DNA of 7,956 nucleotides from Gallionella sp. (GTDB lineage: Bacteria; Pseudomonadota; Gammaproteobacteria; Burkholderiales; Gallionellaceae), in assembly GCA_029850565.1 (NCBI GenBank), contig JARCRR010000201.1, forward strand, positions 1-7,956, read 5' to 3'. The translations under genes were made by a program, and so were the position numbers. The notes under the pieces were generated by a model, which was not told the DNA's origin, ran no database searches, and saw nothing but the letters and a program-made list of their open reading frames with translations. Positions 1 to 6,472 of the stretch are shown here, piece by piece. Every line of letters begins with the position of its first letter. Position 1 is the stretch's first letter.

Positions 1-1
1 C

Positions 2-808
2 ACGCAGACCGAGATTGGCGCCAACTTGGTGTCGATGGCGGCGGCGGCAGTCAAATTGGCTGAGCGCATCTATCCCACCATCGCAGACCAACGCGTGTTG
101 TTCATCGGTGCGGGCGAGATGATAGAACTCAATGCAGTACATTTCGCCGCGCGCAATCCAAAGCTGATTACTGTCGCCAACCGTACCCTGGAACGGGCGC
201 AGACTTTGGCGCGCCGCATCAACGGCCATGCAGTCACGCTGAACGAGTTGCCGGAGCAATTGGCACAACACGACATCATCGTCACCTGCACCGCCAGCAC
301 CTTGCCGATCTTGGGCAAAGGTATGGTCGAACGGGCACTGAAAGCACGCAAGCATCGTCCGCTTTTCATCGTCGACTTGGCCGTCCCGCGCGATGTGGAA
401 GCGGAAGTGGCGGAATTGAGCGACGTGTTTCTGTACACCGTGGATGATCTTTCCGAGGTGGTGCGCGATGGATTGGATGCGCGTCAGGGGGCGGTGAAAG
501 AAGCGGAAGTCATCATCGATTCCGGTGTGAATGAATTCGTGCACTGGATGGAATCGCGCGGTGTCGTGCCCACCATCCGTGCCCTGCGCGATCACGCAGA
601 ACGTCAACGCCGCGGCGAGATGGAGAAAGCGCTGCGCGCACTGGCCAAAGGCGAGAATGCCGAAAAGGTGCTGGAGAACTTAAGCAGCGCGCTGACCAAT
701 AAATTCCTCCATGCGCCGACTCAGGCGTTGAACCAAGCGACCGCCACCGAACGCGAGGGCATGCTCGAAACCGTGCATCGCCTCTATCGTCTGCACGATA
801 CCGAATGA
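2..808 (+). CDS. hemA: Glutamyl-tRNA reductase, C-terminal part (5' end outside window)
   Basis: Glutamyl-tRNA reductase uses NADPH to reduce glutamyl-tRNA(Glu) to glutamate-1-semialdehyde, the committed step of C5-pathway tetrapyrrole (heme) synthesis in the cytoplasm. The frame is open from the first bases and begins TQTEIGAN, matching the TETDIGA stretch of known HemA proteins, so the N-terminal catalytic domain with its nucleophilic cysteine lies upstream. The TTG at 26 is an internal codon, not a start. Visible parts are the Rossmann NADPH-binding motif GAGEM (107-121), the ANRT.ERA segment, the LPILGKGMVERALK and VDLAVPRDVE blocks, and a helical C-terminal dimerisation domain ending in LTNKFLHAPTQAL and a short tail. 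The stop overlaps the prfA start in ATGA (805-808), suggesting one operon with translational coupling. Identity is near certain. Confidence 0.97.
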   Translation, partial: TQTEIGANLVSMAAAAVKLAERIYPTIADQRVLFIGAGEMIELNAVHFAARNPKLITVANRTLERAQTLARRINGHAVTLNELPEQLAQHDIIVTCTASTLPILGKGMVERALKARKHRPLFIVDLAVPRDVEAEVAELSDVFLYTVDDLSEVVRDGLDARQGAVKEAEVIIDSGVNEFVHWMESRGVVPTIRALRDHAERQRRGEMEKALRALAKGENAEKVLENLSSALTNKFLHAPTQALNQATATEREGMLETVHRLYRLHDTE

Positions 809-1887
809 AACCCAGTATCGTCACCAAGCTCGCGCAGCTTGCCGAGCGTCTGGATGAAGTCACGCGCCTATTGAGTACCGAAGAAGCCACGCGCGATATG
901 GAAGGCTTTCGCAAACTTAACCGCGAGCGCGCAGAGATCGAGCCTGTCGTCGAGCTTTACCATGCTTATCAATCTTGCGAAGCTGATATCGCCACCGCGC
1001 TGGAGATGGCAAGCGATCCCGACATGCGCGAGTTCGCTGATGCTGAAGTGAAAGCCGGACGTGAGCGTCTAGTCGTACTCGAAGCCGAATTGCAGAAACA
1101 GTTGTTGCCGAAAGATCCCAATGATGACCGCAACGTATTCCTCGAAGTGCGTGCAGGCACAGGCGGAGATGAGGCCGCGATCTTCGCAGGCGACATCTTT
1201 CGCATGTATATGCGTTTTGCCGAGCGCAGGCGCTGGCAGGTCGAGATCATCTCGGAGAGTCTTGGCGAGATGGGCGGCTACAAGGAAGTCATCGCACGCA
1301 TTATTGGTCAAGGCGCGTATTCAGTTTTGAAATTCGAATCCGGTGCCCATCGTGTGCAGCGTGTTCCCGCCACTGAGACGCAAGGTCGTATCCACACCTC
1401 TGCCTGTACCGTGGCCATCTTGCCGGAGGCGGATGAAGTGGGTGAGGTCGAACTCAATCCCGCCGATCTGCGCATCGACACCTTCCGTGCATCCGGTGCG
1501 GGCGGTCAGCATATCAACAAGACCGATTCTGCTGTGCGTATCACCCATCTACCTACTGGTACGGTCGTGGAGTGTCAGGACGGGCGTTCGCAACACCAGA
1601 ACAAGGCACAGGCGCTGCGTGTGCTGGCGGCGCGTATCAAAGACAAACAAGAGCAAGAAGCGCACAGCAAGATCGCTGCGGAGCGCAAGTCACTGGTGGG
1701 TAGCGGTGACCGCTCCGAACGTATACGTACCTACAACTTCCCGCAAGGTCGCGTTACTGACCATCGTATCAATCTCACGCTGTACAAGATGGATCACATC
1801 ATGGACGGCGACATCAGCGAACTCACCAACGCGCTGATGGCCGAATATCAAGCCGAGCTATTGGCCGCGCTGGCGCAAGAAGGTTGA
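805..1887 (+). CDS. prfA: Peptide chain release factor 1
   Basis: RF1 recognises UAA and UAG in the ribosomal A site and triggers hydrolysis of peptidyl-tRNA. The 360-residue product has the usual length of the family. The codon-reading tripeptide PAT is at residues 188-190; RF2 would carry SPF there, so this is RF1. The catalytic GGQ is at 233-235, inside the conserved RASGAGGQHINKTDSA block, which puts the methylated glutamine at Q235 as in E. coli. The C-terminal block NFPQGRVTDHRINLTLY is intact. The ATG at 805 lies within the end of hemA (4-base overlap), so translation is probably coupled to hemA. The enzyme that modifies Q235 is encoded directly downstream. Confidence 0.98.
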   Translation: MKPSIVTKLAQLAERLDEVTRLLSTEEATRDMEGFRKLNRERAEIEPVVELYHAYQSCEADIATALEMASDPDMREFADAEVKAGRERLVVLEAELQKQLLPKDPNDDRNVFLEVRAGTGGDEAAIFAGDIFRMYMRFAERRRWQVEIISESLGEMGGYKEVIARIIGQGAYSVLKFESGAHRVQRVPATETQGRIHTSACTVAILPEADEVGEVELNPADLRIDTFRASGAGGQHINKTDSAVRITHLPTGTVVECQDGRSQHQNKAQALRVLAARIKDKQEQEAHSKIAAERKSLVGSGDRSERIRTYNFPQGRVTDHRINLTLYKMDHIMDGDISELTNALMAEYQAELLAALAQEG

Positions 1888-1891
1888 TGCC

Positions 1892-2743
1892 GTGCCTAGC
1901 ATCGCCGACATACTGCGCGAAGCAGCACGTAGTATCAGCAACACGCTTGCCCTCGACCTGACGACCTCGCGCATCGAAGTCCAATGTCTGTTGCAGCATG
2001 TACTCGACGTGCAACGAGCGTATCTGCTGGCCCACCCCGAACAGCTACTCAATGAAGCGCAACGAAGCACATTCGATGTTTTGTTGCAGCGCCGTATGCG
2101 CGGTGAGCCCATTGCGCATCTGTTGGGTGAGCGAGAGTTCTTAGGGTTGAACTTCAAGGTCACGCCCGCGACATTGATCCCGCGCCCGGAGACGGAGTTG
2201 CTCGTCGAGTTGGCGTTACAACGACTGCCGCAAGGTGTAGCAAGTCACGTATTGGATCTGGGAACGGGTAGTGGTGCGATCGCGTTATCTATCGCCGACA
2301 GTAGGCGAGATGCCGAAGTGGTGGCGGTCGATGCATCGAAAGAGGCTTTGGCTGTCGCAATTGATAATGCACAAAAACTCCATGCCGAAAATACCCGTTT
2401 CATTCACAGCGATTGGTTCTCTGCGCTTGGCGATGAACGTTTCGATCTAATTGTTTCTAACCCGCCCTACATTGCCACAGATGATGTTCACCTTACGCAG
2501 GGCGATGTGCGTTTCGAACCATTATCGGCCCTGGTTTCAGGGATGGATGGGTTGGACGACATTCGCCGCATCATCCAAGAGGCACCGAGCTTTCTTGCTT
2601 CAAATGGATGGCTGTTGTTGGAGCACGGTTACGACCAAGCCGAAGCGGTGCGAGCTTTGTTAAAGAGAAGCGGGTTCGTGGGTGTCTTTTCTGAAAAAGA
2701 TCTGGCGGGCATAGAGCGGGTCAGTGGCGGGGAAATTGGCTGA
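1892..2743 (+). CDS. prmC: Release factor glutamine methyltransferase
   Basis: PrmC transfers a methyl group from S-adenosylmethionine to the GGQ glutamine of RF1 and RF2, which raises termination efficiency. The 283-residue product shows an N-terminal helical release-factor-binding region, the IPRPETE segment (96-102), the SAM-binding DLGTGSG loop (122-128) and the catalytic NPPY motif (190-193), which distinguishes N5-glutamine methyltransferases from other Rossmann methylases. The GTG start at 1892 sits 4 bases after the prfA stop and is preceded by an AAGAAGG-type ribosome binding site inside the prfA 3' end. The ATG at 1887 is out of frame, and no other start fits. The last gene of the hemA-prfA-prmC run; transcription can end at the hairpin at 2920-2948. 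Confidence 0.97.
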   Translation: MPSIADILREAARSISNTLALDLTTSRIEVQCLLQHVLDVQRAYLLAHPEQLLNEAQRSTFDVLLQRRMRGEPIAHLLGEREFLGLNFKVTPATLIPRPETELLVELALQRLPQGVASHVLDLGTGSGAIALSIADSRRDAEVVAVDASKEALAVAIDNAQKLHAENTRFIHSDWFSALGDERFDLIVSNPPYIATDDVHLTQGDVRFEPLSALVSGMDGLDDIRRIIQEAPSFLASNGWLLLEHGYDQAEAVRALLKRSGFVGVFSEKDLAGIERVSGGEIG

Positions 2744-2777
2744 TAGACTAAATAATCAGCAAGTTAGCTCCTGCAGG

Positions 2778-2822
2778 TATAGGTGGATATAGAAAAGATA
2801 TAGGCCGATATATAGGCCGTTT
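2778..2822. repeat. Three TATAGG(C/T)(C/G)G 12-mers
   Basis: TATAGGTGGATA (2778-2789), TATAGGCCGATA (2799-2810) and TATAGGCCGTTT (2811-2822) are direct repeats. The last two are exactly adjacent, and the first starts 21 bases before the second. The block is AT-rich and sits in the non-coding gap after prmC. Function is unknown: it could be a protein-binding array upstream of the TACAAT box at 2852, or a decayed tandem repeat. Confidence 0.6.
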
Positions 2823-2823
2823 G

Positions 2824-2833
2824 GCATATATGC
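2824..2833. repeat. Perfect 10-base palindrome
   Basis: GCATATATGC is fully self-complementary, and the symmetry continues for two more pairs (TT/AA) after one mismatched pair. It lies one base after the TATAGG repeats and 18 bases before the TACAAT box. It has the shape of a dimeric regulator site, but no known consensus was recognised. Confidence 0.4.
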
Positions 2834-2850
2834 AAAGCGAAATCAGACTC

Positions 2851-2904
2851 CTACAATTCGCCTCGAGTTGTGAGCTTTGAGTTGTAACCAACTCGATCTT
2901 TCAT
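2851..2904 (-). CDS. Possible 17-residue peptide downstream of argH
   Basis: On the - strand an ATG at 2904-2902 opens 17 codons (MKDRVGYNSKLTTRGEL) ending in TAG at 2851. It is preceded by AGGAGGAG five to six bases upstream, a near-ideal ribosome binding site. It begins 53 bases past the argH stop, so it could be the tail gene of an argH transcript, since the hairpin between them has no T-run in that direction. Against it: the product is very short, has no recognised similarity, and its codons come from repeated ACTC-type motifs. The same DNA fits a + strand small RNA. Confidence 0.15.
   Translation of the reverse strand: MKDRVGYNSKLTTRGEL
2852..2857 (+). promoter_or_regulatory. Possible -10 box (TACAAT)
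   Basis: TACAAT differs from the sigma-70 consensus TATAAT by one base. No good -35 is found at 16-18 bases: TTGGCA occurs at 2821-2826, giving a spacer of 25, which is too long. If active without a strong -35, or with an activator bound to the upstream repeats, initiation would fall near 2863-2865, at the left arm of an inverted repeat. Confidence 0.3.
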
Positions 2905-2948
2905 ACTCTCCTCCTATTCTGGGCCATCGCAAGGTGGCCCATTTTTTT
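2863..2948 (+). ncRNA. Candidate small RNA, or structured prmC 3' trailer
   Basis: From the sequence: TCGAGTTG (2863-2870) is the exact reverse complement of CAACTCGA (2889-2896). A second copy, TTGAGTTG (2877-2884), can pair with the same right arm through a 4-base loop with one G-T pair, so two exclusive stems are possible. A mostly unpaired stretch follows, containing the pyrimidine run CTCTCCTCCT (2906-2915), complementary to an AGGAGG Shine-Dalgarno. The 3' end is a strong intrinsic terminator (2920-2948). Inference: 5' stem, exposed anti-Shine-Dalgarno segment and terminator is the layout of a base-pairing bacterial small RNA of about 85 nt. It could be made from its own TACAAT promoter or cut from the prmC transcript. 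Alternatives are a plain 3' trailer, or signal from the opposite strand. No family was recognised. Confidence 0.3.
2920..2948 (+). terminator. Rho-independent terminator
   Basis: TGGGCCA (2920-2926) pairs perfectly with TGGCCCA (2935-2941) around an 8-base loop, and seven T follow (2942-2948). This is a textbook intrinsic terminator for rightward transcription and closes the hemA-prfA-prmC unit or the candidate small RNA. In the opposite direction the hairpin is followed by AGAATAGG with no T-run, so it is not a good terminator for argH. Confidence 0.9.
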
Positions 2949-2957
2949 GCCCGGAGA

Positions 2958-4349
2958 TTAGGCGGAGAGTAATTTGCGCGCGCGTGCGATAGCCGCTTCC
3001 ACTTGTTGCGGTGCAGTGCCGCCCGTGTGGTTGCGTGCGGCGAGAGAACCTTCCAGCGTGAGCACGCCGTAGATATCATTCGTGATGAGTTTTGAGAACT
3101 GCTGCAACTCTTCCAGTTTAAGCTCTGCCAGATCGACTTTGCGTTGTTCGGCAAAACGTACTGCCAATGCAACAGCTTCATGCGCATCGCGGAACGGTAA
3201 GCCCTTCTTCACCAGATAGTCAGCCAAATCGGTGGCCGTCGCATAGCCCTGCAACGCCGCGCTACGCATCGCGTCCAGCTTCACCGTGATGCCGCGCATC
3301 ATGTCGGCGTAGATGCGCAAGGTCATGGTCAGCGTATCCACGGTGTCGAACAGCGGTTCTTTGTCTTCCTGATTGTCCTTGTTGTAAGCCAGTGGCTGAC
3401 CCTTCATCAACGTCAGTAGCGCGACCAGATTTCCGTTCACGCGCCCCGTCTTGCCACGCACCAGTTCCGGCACGTCGGGGTTCTTCTTCTGCGGCATGAT
3501 GGACGAGCCGGTGCAGAAGCGATCGGCGATGTCGATGAAGCCGAAGCGCGGACTCATCCACAGGATCAACTCTTCCGACAGGCGCGATAGGTGCGTCATA
3601 GTCAGTGCTGCGGCCGCGGTGAATTCGATGGCGAAGTCGCGGTCGGACACGGCGTCCAATGAGTTTTGGCATACCGCCTCGAAGCCCAATATCTCGGCCA
3701 CCATCTCGCGTTTGATCGGATAGCTGGTTCCAGCCAGAGCAGCCGCGCCCAGCGGCAGACGGTTCACGCGACGACGCGCATCGCCGAAGCGTTCCACATC
3801 GCGCTGGCACATCTCGAAGTAAGCCATCAGGTGATGAGCGAAGCTCACCGGCTGAGCTACTTGCAGATGGGTGAATCCGGGCATGATGGTATGCGTGTGC
3901 GGTTGTGCCAAGTCGAGCAACGAGGTTTGCAAGGCTTTGAGCAAGGTGATGATGTCGTCGATGGAGCTGCGCAGATACAGGCGGATGTCGGTCGCCACTT
4001 GGTCATTGCGTGAACGCCCCGTATGCAGGCGCTTACCTGCGTCCCCGACCAGCGTGGTCAGACGTTTCTCGATGTTCAGATGCACGTCCTCCAGATCGAG
4101 CTGCCACACGAAATCACCGTTGATGACCTCGTTCTCGATCTGCGCCAGACCGCGTTGGATATCGCTCAAATCCTGTGCGCTGATGATGCCGCAGTGGGCC
4201 AGCATCTGCGCGTGTGCCAAAGAACCCCGGATGTCGAACAGCGCCAGGCGCTTATCGAAATCCACCGAAGCGGTGTAGCGCTTCACCAGTTCTGCCACGG
4301 GCTCGTTGAAACGTCCCGACCATGTTTGATTGTCTTGCATCGTAGCCAT
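2958..4349 (-). CDS. argH: Argininosuccinate lyase
   Basis: ArgH splits argininosuccinate into arginine and fumarate, the last step of arginine synthesis, as a cytoplasmic homotetramer of the aspartase/fumarase superfamily. The 463-residue product is the normal length. It opens with TWSGRF, carries the HTGRSRNDQVATD block (109-121), GFTHLQ with the conserved histidine H161, and the superfamily signature GSSIMPQKKNP (281-291) with its catalytic serine loop. The start is uncertain: ATG at 4349 or the fourth codon, ATG at 4340. Neither has a clear ribosome binding site, and both leave the conserved WSGRF intact. The gene runs against all its neighbours, convergent with prmC and divergent from the kinase gene 116 bases away. 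No intrinsic terminator of its own is visible. Confidence 0.97.
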   Translation of the reverse strand: MATMQDNQTWSGRFNEPVAELVKRYTASVDFDKRLALFDIRGSLAHAQMLAHCGIISAQDLSDIQRGLAQIENEVINGDFVWQLDLEDVHLNIEKRLTTLVGDAGKRLHTGRSRNDQVATDIRLYLRSSIDDIITLLKALQTSLLDLAQPHTHTIMPGFTHLQVAQPVSFAHHLMAYFEMCQRDVERFGDARRRVNRLPLGAAALAGTSYPIKREMVAEILGFEAVCQNSLDAVSDRDFAIEFTAAAALTMTHLSRLSEELILWMSPRFGFIDIADRFCTGSSIMPQKKNPDVPELVRGKTGRVNGNLVALLTLMKGQPLAYNKDNQEDKEPLFDTVDTLTMTLRIYADMMRGITVKLDAMRSAALQGYATATDLADYLVKKGLPFRDAHEAVALAVRFAEQRKVDLAELKLEELQQFSKLITNDIYGVLTLEGSLAARNHTGGTAPQQVEAAIARARKLLSA

Positions 4350-4380
4350 GTCTTGTCCAGAATGAGTGCCAATCCCTACC

Positions 4381-4386
4381 TACAAT
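4381..4386 (+). promoter_or_regulatory. Possible -10 box for the algZ-like gene
   Basis: TACAAT lies 80 bases before the ATG at 4466, within the same 10-mer CCTACAATTC that occurs at 2850-2859. No convincing -35 at 16-18 bases was found; the nearest TTG (4354) gives too long a spacer. Start of transcription would be near 4393. The 116-base argH/algZ gap must hold promoters for both genes, but no clear leftward promoter for argH was seen. Confidence 0.3.
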
Positions 4387-4409
4387 TCCACGCGGATGCG
4401 TGACGTTTG

Positions 4410-4446
4410 TTTCTTCTCCCGCCGGGGGGAGGTTGGGAAGGGGGAT
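4410..4446. repeat. GC-rich REP-like fragment
   Basis: A pyrimidine-rich arm ending CTCCC (4416-4420) faces GGGAG (4427-4431), followed by GGTTGGGAAGGGGGAT. The pattern of a C/T-rich arm, a GCCG turn and G-rich runs resembles dispersed intergenic elements of many proteobacteria that are often mistranslated as SPAGGRLGRG-like peptides. Only one copy lies in this window, so its repeat nature is inferred. It sits in the leader of the kinase gene and could fold in the mRNA. Confidence 0.4.
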
Positions 4447-4465
4447 AGCCTGTAGTATTCACACT

Positions 4466-5503
4466 ATGAAACGGATGAGCAGTATAAATCAAATCATTAC
4501 GCCCACGTTGCTGCCCAACTTCCGCAATCTGGGGACTGTGCTGCGCACCATCCTGCTGGTGAACGCCATTGCGCTGTTCGTGGCGCTGACTCAAGCCGAT
4601 ACCTTTTCCGATCTTTTGCAACAATTACTCTACGGTTCGGCTCTGTTGCAACCTGTGTTGCTCGCATCCTTACTCTTGTTGTATGCCCTGAATCCGCTGT
4701 TCGCCAAGCTCGCCTACTGGCAAAGCACAACGGCCATCGTGGGACTCATCGCACTGGTCACGTTCGGGCTGGACATCATGGGCGGCGAGTTGTTCGCTTC
4801 GCAAAACGATATCGGTGCGTTCCGCTACATCCGCCACATGCTGGAAAGTGCCATCGTCATCCTGCTGTTGTTGAGCTACTTCCGCTGGCGCGCATTGGCA
4901 CTCTCTCCCGCCAAACATGCCGCGCGGCTGCAAGCCCTGCAAGCTCGCATACGCCCCCACTTCCTGTTCAACAGCATCAATGCCGTGCTCGCCATTGTGC
5001 GCGCCGATCCCAAGCGGGCCGAGACCGCGCTGGAAGATATGTCCGACCTGTTCCGCATGGCGATGAGCGAACCGCACGAGTTGGTCGAGCTGAGCAAAGA
5101 GATCGAACTGGCGCGCCAATATTTAGCATTGGAGCAGCTACGCCTGGGCGAGCGTCTGCAAGTGCAGTGGAACACCGACAAGATGCCGGCCGATGCGCTC
5201 ATCCCACCGCTGGTGTTGCAGCCCTTGCTGGAGAACGCGGTGTATCACGGCATCGAACCGTTGACCGACGGCGGCATCATCGAGGTCAGAATCTATCGCG
5301 AGGGGAGCGAGTTACACCTGCAAGTGGGCAATCCCATCTCTGCGACCGGCCTGGCGCACAACAAAGGTCACAAGATGGCGCTCTCCAACATCCGCGAGCG
5401 GCTGTCGTTGCTATTCGATGTCGAAGCGGATTACCAAGTGGAGCAGGGCGCGGACTACTACAGCGTGCATATCCTCATCCCCTACGTGACGGAGGTGTCA
5501 TGA
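4466..5503 (+). CDS. algZ: LytS/AlgZ-type sensor histidine kinase
   Basis: A membrane sensor kinase expected to phosphorylate the response regulator encoded next. With ATG at 4466 the product has 345 residues: about four hydrophobic segments in residues 25-141, then the His_kinase (LytS-type) domain. The phosphoacceptor motif RPHFLFNSIN has its histidine at 165. The N-box PPLVLQPLLENAVYHG includes N257, and the ATP-lid region ends SNIRERLSLLFD. In place of the glycine-rich GxGxGL before NIRERL it reads GHKMAL, as I recall for AlgZ/FimS proteins. The frame opens back to a GTG at 4400, but those 22 codons run through the REP-like fragment and are rejected. ATG at 4466 and at 4475 both lack a good ribosome binding site, so the start is uncertain. 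The stop overlaps the regulator's start in ATGA. The signal sensed is unknown; the gene symbol is by similarity. Confidence 0.85.
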   Translation: MKRMSSINQIITPTLLPNFRNLGTVLRTILLVNAIALFVALTQADTFSDLLQQLLYGSALLQPVLLASLLLLYALNPLFAKLAYWQSTTAIVGLIALVTFGLDIMGGELFASQNDIGAFRYIRHMLESAIVILLLLSYFRWRALALSPAKHAARLQALQARIRPHFLFNSINAVLAIVRADPKRAETALEDMSDLFRMAMSEPHELVELSKEIELARQYLALEQLRLGERLQVQWNTDKMPADALIPPLVLQPLLENAVYHGIEPLTDGGIIEVRIYREGSELHLQVGNPISATGLAHNKGHKMALSNIRERLSLLFDVEADYQVEQGADYYSVHILIPYVTEVS

Positions 5504-6264
5504 GCAACGATGCGATTATCCTACCGCTCAGTGTTTTCATCGTCGATGACGAAGCGCCTGCACGCAATCGCTTGAAAGATCTGCTGGCTGATTGTGATGC
5601 GCAGCTCTCTTTGCATGTGGTGGGCGAGGCGAGTAACGGCCAAGAAGCGTTAGATAAGCTCGCCGAGGTGCATGCAGAAGTCGTGTTGATGGATATCCGC
5701 ATGCCGCAGATGACCGGCATTGAACTGGCGCGCCATCTGAACAAACTCGAACAACCGCCCGTCATCATCTTCACCACCGCCTACGATTCCTACGCCATCC
5801 AAGCCTTCGAACAACGTGCCATCGACTACCTGCTCAAACCTATCCGGCTTGGTCGCCTGTTCGAGGCATTGTCGCGCGCGCGCGATGCCGTGCCCATTCG
5901 CACCGAAGTGCTGCAAGAACTCATGCCCGAAGCTCGCACTCATCTTTCGGTGCACGAGCGCGGCAAAGTCATCCTCGTGCCCATCGAAGATGTGTTGTAT
6001 CTGCGTGCCGAGATGAAATACGTCACTGTGCGCACGGTAGAGCGCGAATACCTGATCGAGGAATCACTCACCGCGATGGAGCGCGAGTTCGCTGCACGTT
6101 TTGTGCGCATCCATCGCAGTTGTCTGGTGGCAAAAGCGGCCATCGCCGGATTCGAAAAGGGCGGTGACGAGGGCGAGAGTGGCTGGTTGGTCAAGCTCAA
6201 AGGAATAGGCGAAACGCTTCCCGTTAGTCGACGGCAATGGGCGGGCGTGAAGAGTCTAGGATAA
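5500..6264 (+). CDS. algR: LytTR-family response regulator (AlgR-like)
   Basis: A 254-residue DNA-binding response regulator paired with the kinase before it. The receiver domain (about residues 10-125) has the acidic pair D16/D17, phosphoacceptor D65 in VVLMDIRMP, a switch threonine in FTTAYD and the conserved K113 in LLKP. The LytTR DNA-binding domain (about 148-250) shows VILVPIEDVLYLRAEMKYV, the YLIEESL segment and FVRIHRSCLV. The ATG at 5500 overlaps the kinase stop by four bases and is preceded by GGAGG (5491-5495), so expression is likely coupled. The frame stays open upstream to 5167 inside the kinase gene, but that part is antiphase coding and not translated product. LytTR regulators usually bind direct repeats; no self-target was identified. 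In pseudomonads hemC follows algR; here it does not. Confidence 0.9.
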   Translation: MSNDAIILPLSVFIVDDEAPARNRLKDLLADCDAQLSLHVVGEASNGQEALDKLAEVHAEVVLMDIRMPQMTGIELARHLNKLEQPPVIIFTTAYDSYAIQAFEQRAIDYLLKPIRLGRLFEALSRARDAVPIRTEVLQELMPEARTHLSVHERGKVILVPIEDVLYLRAEMKYVTVRTVEREYLIEESLTAMEREFAARFVRIHRSCLVAKAAIAGFEKGGDEGESGWLVKLKGIGETLPVSRRQWAGVKSLG

Positions 6265-6331
6265 GTAGTATCTCATTTGTCTGCGCAAGAGTTTTTGTGC
6301 GCCAATCTACCTGAATATATAGACCTCCCAT

Positions 6332-6372
6332 CACAAACAACTTTAGCTTGTTTGTGCAATCCATTGCTTTTT
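6332..6372 (+). terminator. Possible weak terminator after algR
   Basis: CACAAACAA (6332-6340) and TTGTTTGTG (6348-6356) form a perfect 9-base-pair, AT-rich stem with a 7-base loop. GCAATCCATTGC (6356-6367), another small palindrome, follows directly and is flanked by five T (6368-6372). The T-run is not next to the longer stem and the shorter stem is weak, so this is not a standard terminator. No better candidate lies in the 6265-6440 gap. Confidence 0.25.
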
Positions 6373-6443
6373 AAGCACATTTGTTTTGCGTTAACTTCCA
6401 TCGCTAACTCCTTGTACCGTAAAGAAAATTCCTGATTTCTTGC

Positions 6444-6472
6444 TTGACCCACCCATATATTTTCAATATAGT
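6444..6472 (+). promoter_or_regulatory. mraZ operon promoter (sigma-70 type)
   Basis: TTGACC (6444-6449) and TATAGT (6467-6472) are each one base from consensus and are separated by the ideal 17 bases. Transcription would start near 6479, giving a leader of about 43 bases before the ATG at 6522. The MraZ boxes begin at the last base of the -10 and cover the start site, consistent with repression by MraZ. The preceding 180 bases are AT-rich and hold no convincing gene on either strand. Confidence 0.8.

Noticed and set aside
2739..2760. GCTGAT/ATCAGC inverted repeat over the prmC stop codon
   Set aside because: Only six pairs with a 10-base loop and no T-run; a strong terminator lies 160 bases further on, so this is probably chance.
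2830..2880. 16-codon + strand ORF starting in the palindrome after prmC
   Set aside because: No ribosome binding site, and the codons cover the TACAAT box and inverted repeat.
3262..3810. 182-codon - strand frame inside argH
   Set aside because: Same strand as argH but another phase, arginine-rich and without motifs; the argH frame is certain here.
4396..4455. 19-codon ORF (MRDVCFFSRRGEVGKGDSL) in the algZ leader
   Set aside because: It has no ribosome binding site and is read through the REP-like fragment; it could act as a leader ORF only by accident.
5167..5499. Upstream extension of the response regulator frame
   Set aside because: It lies within the kinase gene in another phase. The receiver domain and the GGAGG-preceded ATG at 5500 define the true start.
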